This document shows, in pieces, positions 1-7,305 of a DNA stretch of 20,188 nt; position 1 is the stretch's first letter; every line of letters starts with the position of its first letter. The notes beneath the pieces are model-generated. The model saw only the letters and a program-made list of their open reading frames with translations. It searched no databases and had not been told where the DNA came from. The stretch comes from CALARM01 sp964431735 (lineage in GTDB: Bacteria > Vulcanimicrobiota > SpSt-956 > JAKJGF01), in assembly GCA_964431735.1 (NCBI GenBank), contig CAYSLJ010000131.1, positions 1 to 20,188 of the forward strand. The letters are read 5' to 3'. Position numbers and translations under genes: made by a program.

Positions 1-117
1 TTTTCCGGAAGAGTCCGGCCAGGGACAGGTTTTAATATGGGTACTAACTTATTTGAAGCGGTACTAAGAGTTGAAATTTTTACAGATAAGCCTATTTTTC
101 TTTCCCGCCGGGTATAA
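1..117 (+). other. left edge: possible 3' end of an upstream gene
   Basis: Two + strand frames are open from the left border. Frame 1 runs to a TAA at 115-117 and frame 2 to a TAA at 65-67. Both give plausible but unrecognisable protein tails (frame 1 ends DKPIFLSRRV, frame 2 ends VLTYLKRY), so an upstream gene may end here, but I cannot choose between them. If frame 1 is real, the next gene follows after 23 bp and could be co-transcribed. If frame 2 is real, there is room for the TATAAT box at 113-118 as an independent promoter. Confidence 0.25.
40..67 (+). repeat. direct repeat GGTACTAA x2, possible operator
   Basis: The octamer GGTACTAA occurs at 40-47 and again at 60-67. The 20-bp spacing is about two helical turns, so both copies would face the same side of the DNA. 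They lie upstream of the TATAAT box at 113-118 and of a small helix-turn-helix gene. A tandem operator for that protein is an inference; chance or coding sequence is equally possible. Confidence 0.3.
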
Positions 118-118
118 T
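113..118 (+). promoter_or_regulatory. -10 box TATAAT upstream of the HTH gene
   Basis: A perfect TATAAT lies 22 bp before the GTG start at 141. No good -35 hexamer sits 16-18 bp upstream; TTGAAA at 71-76 is too far away. The promoter is therefore either activator-dependent or a chance match in AT-rich DNA. Confidence 0.4.
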
Positions 119-140
119 AATATTCAGGGAGTGATGTGAA

Positions 141-479
141 GTGTATAAAACAATAGAGCTTACAGAAGATCTCGCGTATTACTTTAACATTCCGAGGTAC
201 ACCAATATAATGTTTACTCTGGATATGTATATGGATTTTAAAAGGACTCTTTATGAAACAGGAAATCCTTCAGTTATAGATGATCTTGACACGGTAGAAT
301 ATTTACTTAAAAATCTTAATGGAAGGCAGAAAAAAATAGCAAAACTTATAGAATATTCAAAAAATAGAAAACGTATAGGTTATAGTATCGGAATAAGTCT
401 GTCTACAATAAAAAGAGAACTCAGGGATATGAGGGATATGTTTTCAAGAGTACTTTCAAGAATTTATGCTTATTATTGA
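141..479 (+). CDS. small helix-turn-helix protein, sigma-70 region 4-like
   Basis: This 112-residue basic protein starts at GTG with SD AGGGAG at 126-131 (9-nt spacing). Residues 58-100 look like a sigma-70 region 4 or related helix-turn-helix: L-N-x-R-Q-K-K-I, then I-G-Y-S-I-G-I-S-L-S-T-I-K-R-E-L as the turn and recognition helix, then a basic amphipathic tail. The N-terminal ~50 residues are acidic and unrecognised. No region 2 is present, so it is not a complete sigma factor; it is more likely a stand-alone DNA-binding regulator or a phage-type late regulator. The last codon and the TGA stop lie inside the terminal inverted repeat of the element at 473-577, so the present C-terminus may be set by that insertion. 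The function of the fold is inferred; the target is unknown. Confidence 0.7.
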   Translation: MYKTIELTEDLAYYFNIPRYTNIMFTLDMYMDFKRTLYETGNPSVIDDLDTVEYLLKNLNGRQKKIAKLIEYSKNRKRIGYSIGISLSTIKRELRDMRDMFSRVLSRIYAYY

Positions 480-577
480 GGTGAGCATAAATAATAAATA
501 TCTGCTCTCGTGACGCGTAACGCGTGATGCGTGACGGGAGGAAGACTGTTATTACATGCTTATGCTCAGGTCAGTAA
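473..577 (+). repeat. MITE/REP-like element, copy 1, with heptamer array
   Basis: This 105-bp non-coding element has imperfect terminal inverted repeats. The left arm 473-491 and the reverse complement of 559-577 agree at 15 of 19 positions and share the core TGAGCATAA. Inside is a second inverted repeat, CTCTCGT (505-511) with ACGGGAG (534-540), a 7-bp stem with one G-U pair. It encloses tandem heptamers at 510-537: GTGACGC, GTAACGC, GTGATGC and GTGACGG. Copies 2 (20020-20125) and 3 (6908-6991, inverted) share both the arms and the inner stem. It has no coding capacity, so any movement would depend on a transposase supplied from elsewhere. Confidence 0.85.
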
Positions 578-621
578 ATACGAATATAGTGACTGAAAAT
601 TTTGTTTCCAGTGTTCATTAC

Positions 622-636
622 TATACTATAACAGGG
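622..636 (+). promoter_or_regulatory. weak -10 and SD region before the TMTC-like gene
   Basis: A -10-like TATACT sits at 622-627 without a convincing -35. AGGG at 633-636 is the only SD-like sequence before the ATG at 650, with a long spacing of 13 nt. The rest of 578-649 shows nothing recognisable. Confidence 0.3.
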
Positions 637-649
637 TAAAAATAATAGA

Positions 650-2815
650 ATGAAGTTAAAAAAAAAATTAGAGCTTCCATTATTCAATATATTTGTATCT
701 ATTTTTTTTATTTCCCTCATCACATTTATTGCTTTCATACCTTCATTTAATAATGGTTTTACTAACTGGGATGATGGTATATATATTTATAACAACAGGA
801 TGATACAGGATTTATCCTGGAAAAATATTAAACTCATATTCACAACTTTTTATGCTACCTTTTACCATCCCATAACTCTTTTAACCTATGCAATTGATTA
901 TCATTTTTCTGGACTGGATCCTTTTATTTATCATGTAACAAATTTTGTATTTCATTTACTTAATACTTTACTTGTCTTCTGGGTTATCTTTCTTATTACA
1001 GGCAGAGCTTATCCGTCTTTCATAACATCTGTTTTATTTGGAATACATCCCCTTCATGTAGAATCTGTTGCCTGGATTTCTGAAAGAAAAGATGTTGTTT
1101 CCACTTTATTTTTTCTGGGTACACTCATTTCTTATATTTATTACAGAAAAAATGACGTAAAGCAGTTTTATTATATCTCTATAGTTATATTTATTATGTC
1201 TCTTCTCTCAAAGCCTATAGCCATTACTATACCATTTATGATAATCCTGTGTGATTATATTCTGGAAAAGAAAAATAATATAAGTACTTTTTTAGAAAAA
1301 ATCCCTTTCTTTTTAATGGCTCTTGTTTTTGTTTACATTACCATGTGTTCTACTCATTATGCGGACAATATATCTTACGGATACAGTAGTATTCTTATTC
1401 CGTCATATGCTTTAGTATTTTATATGGTTAAACTCTTTTTACCGGTGCACCTGTCTGCTATATATCCCTATCCTCCTGATATTTTCACCTTTAAATTTCT
1501 CATATCACCTTTAATAATCATAATGTCTTTTTTCATATTAATTTATTTGAGAAACAGGAGGAAAATAGTTTTTGCCTTTACATTTTTTTTTATTAATCTT
1601 TTGCCTGTTCTACAGATTGTGCCTAATACCTGTGCTGTGGCAGCAGACAGATACGTCTATATACCTTCCATCGGTATATTTTATCTGGTGGGAGAATTTT
1701 TTCTGTGGATATATTATCGAAAAAATTCACATATTATAAAAATAATGTCTGGAGTAGTTTTAATTACTATAATACTTATACTATCATATCTTACATATCA
1801 TAGATGTGGTGTATGGAAAGATAATTTTACTCTATGGAATGATGTTCTGTCACAATATCCCTATATATTACAGGCCTATGTCAACAGGGGAGATGCATAT
1901 AAGAAAATTGGCGAACATGAGAAAGCCATAGCTGATTTAAATCAGGCGTTAAATATTGATCCTCACCGGGCAGAAGTTTATGCCACACGTGGAGGTATTT
2001 ATATGGAAATAAAGGAATATGATAAATCTATGGCAGATCTTAATTATGCTCTGAAACTTAAGAGTGAACTGCCGGCAGCCTATCTTAATCGCGGTAACCT
2101 GTACAGACTGAAAGGCGATTATAATAAAGCTATTTCAGACTACAGGGAAGCTTTGAAGCTTAAACCTGGTTATGTAGAAGTCTATTATAATAGAGCTGTT
2201 CTTTATGATATTATGAAAGATTATAATAAATCCCTTGTCGATTATACCAGAGCAATAGAATATAAACCTGATTATGTAGAAGCTCTTTATAACAGAGGTA
2301 TTATTTATGATATGGCGGGAGATTATAATAAAGCCATAGCTGATTTTACTCAGGCAATTAAATATAAAGCAGATTATTTAGAAGCCTATCAGAACAGAGG
2401 AAATATATATTATAAAACCGGTAATCACGATAATGCTCTTAATGATTTTAATCGTTTATTGACACTGAAGCCAGAATTTACAAAAGGTTATATAAGCCGG
2501 GGTACTGTATATGCTGATAAAAACAGATATTCCGATGCTCTGACGGATTTTAATAAGGCCATAGAAATTGATCCCCGATCTATTGAAGCCTTTAACGGTC
2601 GCGGTGCTGTCTATGGATTGATGAATGAATATGACAGAGCTATTGACGATTTTACAGAGGCCATATCTCTTGATGAAACATCCATTCAATCATATTATAA
2701 CAGAGCCTTCACTTATATGAAAAAAGGAGATTTTAAAGAGGCCAGGAAAGATGTTGAAAAGCTTGCAAAGCTCGGTTATAAAGTTGATAAATCGGTTTTT
2801 AAGGGAATATATTAA
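650..2815 (+). CDS. TMTC-like GT-C membrane glycosyltransferase with nine TPRs
   Basis: The 721-residue protein is in two halves. Residues 1 to about 395 are polytopic, with roughly 10-12 hydrophobic segments after a KLKKKLE start. The first outward loop carries N-G-F-T-N-W-D-D, followed by YHPITLLTYAIDYHF, hallmarks of the TMTC-like GT-C family, in which the Asp pair is thought to be catalytic. Residues 406-711 are nine 34-residue tetratricopeptide repeats with the usual W/Y-N-R-G, Y and D-x-x-A-I pattern, several very alike (DYNKAI in three units), which suggests recent duplication. Animal TMTC proteins are O-mannosyltransferases using dolichyl-phosphate-mannose; bacterial homologues are mostly uncharacterised. 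The likely role is transfer of a sugar from a polyprenyl-phosphate donor to an extracytoplasmic protein. A mannosyl-phospholipid synthase-like gene lies at 12026-12745. The gene appears to be transcribed alone. Confidence 0.85.
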   Translation: MKLKKKLELPLFNIFVSIFFISLITFIAFIPSFNNGFTNWDDGIYIYNNRMIQDLSWKNIKLIFTTFYATFYHPITLLTYAIDYHFSGLDPFIYHVTNFVFHLLNTLLVFWVIFLITGRAYPSFITSVLFGIHPLHVESVAWISERKDVVSTLFFLGTLISYIYYRKNDVKQFYYISIVIFIMSLLSKPIAITIPFMIILCDYILEKKNNISTFLEKIPFFLMALVFVYITMCSTHYADNISYGYSSILIPSYALVFYMVKLFLPVHLSAIYPYPPDIFTFKFLISPLIIIMSFFILIYLRNRRKIVFAFTFFFINLLPVLQIVPNTCAVAADRYVYIPSIGIFYLVGEFFLWIYYRKNSHIIKIMSGVVLITIILILSYLTYHRCGVWKDNFTLWNDVLSQYPYILQAYVNRGDAYKKIGEHEKAIADLNQALNIDPHRAEVYATRGGIYMEIKEYDKSMADLNYALKLKSELPAAYLNRGNLYRLKGDYNKAISDYREALKLKPGYVEVYYNRAVLYDIMKDYNKSLVDYTRAIEYKPDYVEALYNRGIIYDMAGDYNKAIADFTQAIKYKADYLEAYQNRGNIYYKTGNHDNALNDFNRLLTLKPEFTKGYISRGTVYADKNRYSDALTDFNKAIEIDPRSIEAFNGRGAVYGLMNEYDRAIDDFTEAISLDETSIQSYYNRAFTYMKKGDFKEARKDVEKLAKLGYKVDKSVFKGIY

Positions 2816-2847
2816 TAAGGAAATTTTATCCTTTAATCTGAGCTTAC

Positions 2848-2893
2848 AGCGTTAGCCGCAATCCCCTGCTATACCGCAGGAGCGGTTAGCGGT
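2848..2893. repeat. long imperfect hairpin between convergent genes
   Basis: The inner stem CCTGC (2865-2869) pairs with GCAGG (2876-2880) around a 6-nt loop. The outer arms 2848-2859 and 2882-2893 pair imperfectly around it. It lies where the + strand TMTC-like gene and the - strand DUF2232 gene converge, and it contains the TAA stop (2886-2888) of the latter. Neither side has a T-tract, so it is not a canonical rho-independent terminator. It may slow RNA polymerase, protect 3' ends, or be a REP-type sequence. Confidence 0.55.
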
Positions 2894-4151
2894 GGGTGGT
2901 TGACGCATCACTCTTCACCTTCCTGTCCAGTCTCCTGAAATCCATCCATGTATCAAAAAGACCGATATAAAGTATAATACCCATAAGAGGTAAAAGTAAA
3001 TAAATAATCACAATCTTCAGGAATATATTGAATTTATATTTACTCATATAAAAAGAGAGTATGGAAATTCCTATTACCATATAAATATATTGACATATAA
3101 CTATTATATTAAAGCCGACAAGGAAATAATAGTTATCAGGCATATTCTCCATATTTAAACTCTTTACATGTGATTCATTCATGCCTATTATAAAGAGTAC
3201 AAACCCTGTAATAAATACCCATGCATATTGCCATGGAAGTCTCCATTGACTGAAAGGAGGTAGAACAGGAATCATATAACCGAGTTTTTTTAATATCTTC
3301 TGTGCTATTATATACTGCAGAAATGTCATTATACAGGCAGCAAATATAATAGAAGCAACAATGATTTTTTTCCAGCTCTTTAATCCTGAAGTTAATTTTT
3401 CTATCTCATTTGCCGGTATGTTTAGGTTAAATGTTTTTTGCATTTCTGCTATCTGTGTTGAAAGACTGTTTATTGTATTATCCATTGTTGTTGCAAAATT
3501 TACTCCCGTAAGAAGCTGTAAACTTAAAAATGACAGAAGAGTTGTTACTGCATAAATTGCTATACCTGCAAATATTATTTTACTGACAGAACATTTTGCT
3601 TTTATACATAACCCGAAAACCATACCTACAAGATTAAAGTTTATGACAAAGTAAATTCCTTCTCTGAATCCTGCAAATAAACTGAATACACATCCCGCTA
3701 CAAGAGTGGCAAGAAAACCTGCCTTTATACCTCTTCTCATGACAAGTAACATAGAAGGTAAAGGGCCTACAAACATGAAAAAAGGTATTAAAAGGGAGAA
3801 TAAACCTATTACTACAGAAAAAGCAGCCATTATGGCTCCTTCTACCTGTGCGTTGACAGACATATAGGGCTGATTGTCCGGTACCTTCCAGAAGGTTTGA
3901 GGTGTTTTTTCTATTGGTATTTTTGTTTCCCTCGATGAAACTTCAGGCTCCTCTCCGGCATTTTCCTTTTCTTCCGGAGAATTTTCAGGTATTTCTTTAC
4001 GTGGTGAAACTTCAGTTATGGCTACCGAAATATTTGTTTCTTTCGAAGAATCTCCCTGTCCCTCTTCAAAAAGCTTTATTTCTTTTGAAGAGTCGCCGGA
4101 GTCTTCCCGGGATATATGTTCTCTGTTAATTTTTTTAGATTTTCGACGCAA
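2886..4151 (-). CDS. DUF2232/YybS-like polytopic membrane protein
   Basis: The 421-residue protein starts at TTG (4149-4151) with SD GGAG nine nt upstream, overlapping the end of tldE by 17 bp, so it is probably translationally coupled. Residues 1-95 are hydrophilic and acidic with repeated GDSSKE (19-24 and 34-39), SPRKE and SSRET motifs. From residue ~100 (QVEGAIMAAFSVVIGL) there are about eight membrane segments, the F-x-x-W-R-L-P-W motif at 300-307 and a final FDTWMDFRRL, matching the DUF2232 family of Bacillus YybS. The family's function is unknown. The long repeated N-terminus is unusual for the family. The last residues (SDASTTHR) are encoded by sequence resembling the GTGATGC heptamer and the hairpin at 2848-2893, so the gene end may have been extended by repeat DNA. 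It is the third gene of the tldD-tldE operon. Confidence 0.75.
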   Translation of the reverse strand: MRRKSKKINREHISREDSGDSSKEIKLFEEGQGDSSKETNISVAITEVSPRKEIPENSPEEKENAGEEPEVSSRETKIPIEKTPQTFWKVPDNQPYMSVNAQVEGAIMAAFSVVIGLFSLLIPFFMFVGPLPSMLLVMRRGIKAGFLATLVAGCVFSLFAGFREGIYFVINFNLVGMVFGLCIKAKCSVSKIIFAGIAIYAVTTLLSFLSLQLLTGVNFATTMDNTINSLSTQIAEMQKTFNLNIPANEIEKLTSGLKSWKKIIVASIIFAACIMTFLQYIIAQKILKKLGYMIPVLPPFSQWRLPWQYAWVFITGFVLFIIGMNESHVKSLNMENMPDNYYFLVGFNIIVICQYIYMVIGISILSFYMSKYKFNIFLKIVIIYLLLPLMGIILYIGLFDTWMDFRRLDRKVKSDASTTHR

Positions 4152-5475
4152 TATTTACATCTCCAAAACACATGGTAGGCACATTATATATACCGAAAAA
4201 GGAATGTTCCCACCTGCTGTCATCTGCTACCCAGAGAAGGTTCTTAAAGACATCGAATACATTACCTGCTATCATAATATCTTTAACCCTTCCTTTTATT
4301 TCACCGTCTTCCCAGAGAAAACCAAGAACAACATTTACGCTGAATTCACCGCTCATATTATTACCCTGGCCGGCTCCCAGAACATCTTCCACTATAAGAG
4401 CTTTTTTAATGTTTTTCATCAGTTCTGCTTTACTTTTATCAGACGGCATTATAATGAAATTGCTCGGCCAGGAAGCGGGAGGAGCCTTAAGTTTAAATGC
4501 TTCATAAAGACTGGCTCTTTTTATGCCGTTTCCCGTGCTTTTACTGTTATATTTTTCTGATCCTGTAAGATCATAATAAAATCCTTTAAGAATTCCGTCT
4601 TTAATCAGTTCCGTTCTCTGTGACGGCACTCCTTCGTCATCCATAGGGGCTGAAAGAGGGCCGAAAGGCACAGTATTATCATCAACTATAGTAAGGATGG
4701 AAGGAGCAATATGTTCTCCCATTTTATCTCCTATGGGAGAAATTTTTTTGCCCACTCTGTCGCCGCAGAATGCCATATAAAGAGGAGGATAGAGAGTTTT
4801 AAAACCTCTTGCACTGAATATTACAGGAAGTTTTCCGCTTTTTATCAGAGCTGTTCTTTCGGAATTTGTGCAATCTTCCACAAGTTTTAAAGCCAGTTCT
4901 TTCTGACTTCCCGCAAAGGAACCGCTTGAAAAAGTCGATTCAATTTCTAATTGTTCTTCGTCTCTGACCATTGTACCACATAGAGATAGGGCATAAAAAG
5001 TCCTTTTAAAATCTTTATCAGTGCCTGAAGTATTTAATAATCTGATAGTACTGTTTGCCCTTCCAACTTCGGCGGTAACAGTTATGGAAGGTTTACATTC
5101 TTTTATGACTCCCATCATCTCGTGACCGTTTTTCATAAGATCTTCTTCATTCATGTGAGATAATTTTTCATCAAAGGTTTCAACTGATTTATAGTCACCT
5201 GATTTATAACATGGAGTGTGAAAAGGTGTTTTTTCACTTACAGAAAGTATATCCATTGCTCTTTTTAATATTGCTTCTCTGTCAGAAATGTTCGTAGATG
5301 ACGTAAACCCCGTCTTTCCGCCTTTCCTTACTCTGAGTGTTATCCCTTCTTCTTCTTCGCCTTCTATGTTGTAAACCTGTCCGCTTTTAAAATTAATAGC
5401 TCTGTAGTCTCTTTTTATATGAAAGATTTCGGCCCAGTCTGTATGATTTTTTGCAAGTTCCAGTAATTTTTCCAT
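4135..5475 (-). CDS. tldE: TldE/PmbA, non-catalytic partner of TldD
   Basis: This 446-residue PmbA/TldE family protein has the family layout: an N-terminal EIFHIKRDYRAINFKSG strand region, a GITLRVRKGGKTGFTS segment, a central region and a C-terminal S-G-E-F-S-V-N-V then D-I-M-I-A-G-N-V. It lacks the HExxxH zinc site of TldD, as expected for the regulatory subunit. The start chosen is ATG at 5473-5475, which has a strong SD (GGAGGT, 7-nt spacing); an upstream in-frame start at 5499 lacks one. The SD is encoded by the last Gly-Gly codons of tldD, and the genes are 1 bp apart, so they are translationally coupled. TldD/TldE heterodimers degrade or mature unfolded and RiPP-type peptides in other bacteria; the substrate here is unknown. 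Confidence 0.9.
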   Translation of the reverse strand: MEKLLELAKNHTDWAEIFHIKRDYRAINFKSGQVYNIEGEEEEGITLRVRKGGKTGFTSSTNISDREAILKRAMDILSVSEKTPFHTPCYKSGDYKSVETFDEKLSHMNEEDLMKNGHEMMGVIKECKPSITVTAEVGRANSTIRLLNTSGTDKDFKRTFYALSLCGTMVRDEEQLEIESTFSSGSFAGSQKELALKLVEDCTNSERTALIKSGKLPVIFSARGFKTLYPPLYMAFCGDRVGKKISPIGDKMGEHIAPSILTIVDDNTVPFGPLSAPMDDEGVPSQRTELIKDGILKGFYYDLTGSEKYNSKSTGNGIKRASLYEAFKLKAPPASWPSNFIIMPSDKSKAELMKNIKKALIVEDVLGAGQGNNMSGEFSVNVVLGFLWEDGEIKGRVKDIMIAGNVFDVFKNLLWVADDSRWEHSFFGIYNVPTMCFGDVNIASKI

Positions 5476-5476
5476 T

Positions 5477-6856
5477 TTATCTACCTCCGACAAGTACATT
5501 TAAAATTCTTATATGAGGACTTCCCATAGAAACAGGTAAAGGATACTGAAGTCTCTGGCCATATGATCTCCCGCAGGAACCTCCTCTGGAAAAAGTAAGG
5601 TCAGAACCGATCATGTCGATATTAGCAAGGGTCTCGAATACATTACCTGTCAGTACCACGTCTCTTAACATTTCCTGTATCTTCCCATTTCTTATTATAA
5701 ACCCTTTTTCTGCAGAAAAGGTAAACATGTCCATACTGGTATTGCCGCTGCCGCTGCCGCATGCATAAATACCATGTTCTATTCCCATTAGCATATCCTC
5801 AAATGTTGCCTCTCCTTTATCGATAAAGGTATTTGTCATTCTACATATGGGCGGGAAACGATAACTCACGGTTCTTGCATTACCTGTAACTACTTCTCTC
5901 ATTTTACCTGCAGTCTCTCTGGAATGAAGTCTGCCCTGAAGTTTTCCTTCTCTTATCATATGAGTAAGAGCCGATGGTGTACCTTCATCATCAAAACCAT
6001 AGGAACCTCTGAGTCCCGGTTGAGCCGCACCGTCACATACATTTAAATGTTTTCCTCCGAAAACCCTTCCGAAGGTCATCTGCTCCTGAAGTGTAGGGTT
6101 GGCACATACTGCATCACCTTCACTTAAATGACCGAAGGCTTCATGGATAAATACGCCTGCAATGCGCGGATCCAGTATGACCGTATAATGTCCTCCTTTT
6201 ACCGGTTCTGCTTCCGTAAGAGCCAGTGCGTCACTTACAAGCCTGTCTTTATGCTGTTCTATAACTGTTATGTCTTCCCAGTTGTTTTTTGTCCCGTACG
6301 ACTGATGGGCACTCTGAATTACATTATCTTTTCTTGCTATAACAGACAGACCACCGGAAATATCCAGATCTTCAATATTTAAATATGTTCCTTCCGAATT
6401 TGCAATTATAATATGTTTTTCTCTTTCTCCATAGTTACTTCTTACGTTTATTATTCTTTCACTGGCTTCCATAAGGCCTGTTGTAATGCCTCTAAAATAA
6501 TCAACCTTGTCTTTAAAAGGAATAGTCCTGGGATCTTTCCTGCCCTCTGTCGATGGTTTTATATCTTCTCTGTATGCAGAGACTGGACTCATGCGAAAGG
6601 CAGGTTTCTTTAATATCCTGGCAGCTTTAACTGCAGAGAGTGCATGGTCGAGAAGACCGGATGTGTCATTGAAACTCTTAAATCCCCACCCTCCCCCTAT
6701 GAGAGCTCTCACGTAACCTCCTCCGTCTTCAACCTGCTGTGAGCTTTTAAGAGTTTTGCCTTCAAAATTTATAGATGATTGTTTTGTATGTTCTATACGT
6801 ATTTCAAGATAATCTGCCTTTACTTTACTGATCGTTTCTTCTATAAGGGATTTCAT
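5477..6856 (-). CDS. tldD: TldD metallopeptidase
   Basis: The 459-residue protein has the family's zinc motif H-E-A-F-G-H (His238, Glu239, His243) in the context VFIHEAFGHLSEGD, followed by the G-S-Y-G-F-D-D-E-G-T-P segment. A C-terminal S-C-G-R-S-Y-G-Q provides Cys428, matching the third zinc ligand known in E. coli TldD. Length is close to the family norm. The start ATG at 6854-6856 has a perfect SD (AAAGGAGG, 6-nt spacing); the in-frame start at 6874 does not. It is first in the operon tldD-tldE-DUF2232. TldD forms a barrel-shaped heterodimer with TldE that cuts flexible peptides. A -10-like TACAAT (6898-6903) lies next to repeat copy 3, so the repeat may influence expression. Confidence 0.93.
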   Translation of the reverse strand: MKSLIEETISKVKADYLEIRIEHTKQSSINFEGKTLKSSQQVEDGGGYVRALIGGGWGFKSFNDTSGLLDHALSAVKAARILKKPAFRMSPVSAYREDIKPSTEGRKDPRTIPFKDKVDYFRGITTGLMEASERIINVRSNYGEREKHIIIANSEGTYLNIEDLDISGGLSVIARKDNVIQSAHQSYGTKNNWEDITVIEQHKDRLVSDALALTEAEPVKGGHYTVILDPRIAGVFIHEAFGHLSEGDAVCANPTLQEQMTFGRVFGGKHLNVCDGAAQPGLRGSYGFDDEGTPSALTHMIREGKLQGRLHSRETAGKMREVVTGNARTVSYRFPPICRMTNTFIDKGEATFEDMLMGIEHGIYACGSGSGNTSMDMFTFSAEKGFIIRNGKIQEMLRDVVLTGNVFETLANIDMIGSDLTFSRGGSCGRSYGQRLQYPLPVSMGSPHIRILNVLVGGR

Positions 6857-6897
6857 TTTATTCCTCCTTTGCAAACAATTTGCCGGTTCTGCTATTT

Positions 6898-6903
6898 ATT
6901 GTA
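6898..6903 (-). promoter_or_regulatory. candidate -10 box for the tldD operon
   Basis: On the - strand TACAAT lies 42 bp before the tldD start. A 17-bp spacer would put the -35 at 6921-6926, inside the terminal inverted repeat of repeat copy 3, where the sequence (CTTATG) is a poor match. Confidence 0.35.
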
Positions 6904-6907
6904 CCCT

Positions 6908-6991
6908 TTACTGACCTGACCATAAGCATGCAATAAAAGGTTTCCTCCCGTCACGAGAGTGTGTATGTATTATTTATGCTCACCTCAGTAA
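6908..6991 (-). repeat. MITE/REP-like element, copy 3 (inverted, one heptamer)
   Basis: In reverse complement this 84-bp element has the same arms as copies 1 and 2 (GAGGTGAGCATAAATAATA at one end, CAGGTCAGTAA at the other) and the inner CTCTCGT...GGGAG stem. It has only one heptamer, GTGACGG (6948-6954), where the others have four. The length difference is almost exactly three heptamers, which points to array contraction or expansion rather than random decay. It lies immediately upstream of the presumed tldD promoter. Confidence 0.85.
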
Positions 6992-7246
6992 TATTCGACA
7001 TTTATATTAAAATCTATGCTAAAATCTACAGAAAATTTAAATTATTTATTTTTTTTAGCGGAAATATTTTTGTGCAAAATACGTGCCATAATATGTCCTG
7101 CAAAATCTGTACATGGAAAAAACCTGCAGGTTGTTATATAAGGTTATGCCGGCTGGAAGGAGCAATTTTATTTTCTGTAAATATAACCTGAGAAAAATAG
7201 AAAAAGTTTTACAGAAAAAAATAATTAATTGTGTCAATGTTTATAT
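6992..7246. other. AT-rich intergenic region with inverted repeats, no gene seen
   Basis: Open frames here (up to about 75 codons) have no SD sequence and no recognisable product. The region holds a perfect 12-bp palindrome AACCTGCAGGTT (7121-7132). It also has an inverted repeat AGGTTAT (7141-7147) with ATAACCT (7183-7189) around GCCGGC (7148-7153). These could be protein-binding sites or a small structured RNA, but nothing shows that either exists. Confidence 0.35.
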
Positions 7247-7287
7247 GAAAAATATCCCCGACTGTTCCTTACAGAAGGGGATATTTT
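7247..7287 (-). terminator. rho-independent terminator of the oligoendopeptidase gene
   Basis: AAAATATCCCC (7249-7259) and GGGGATATTTT (7277-7287) form a perfect 11-bp stem around a 17-nt loop. Read on the - strand the stem ends in five T residues, 19 bp after the stop of the peptidase gene. Confidence 0.75.
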
Positions 7288-7305
7288 GCATTATGTCAAT
7301 AAAAA

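Noticed and set aside
2848..2893. Rho-independent terminator
   Set aside because: The hairpin is strong but neither strand has a following T-tract, so it is listed only as an inverted repeat.
4018..4560. 180-codon + strand frame
   Set aside because: It lies across the junction of tldE and the DUF2232 gene, both well supported on the - strand, and has no SD or recognisable domain.
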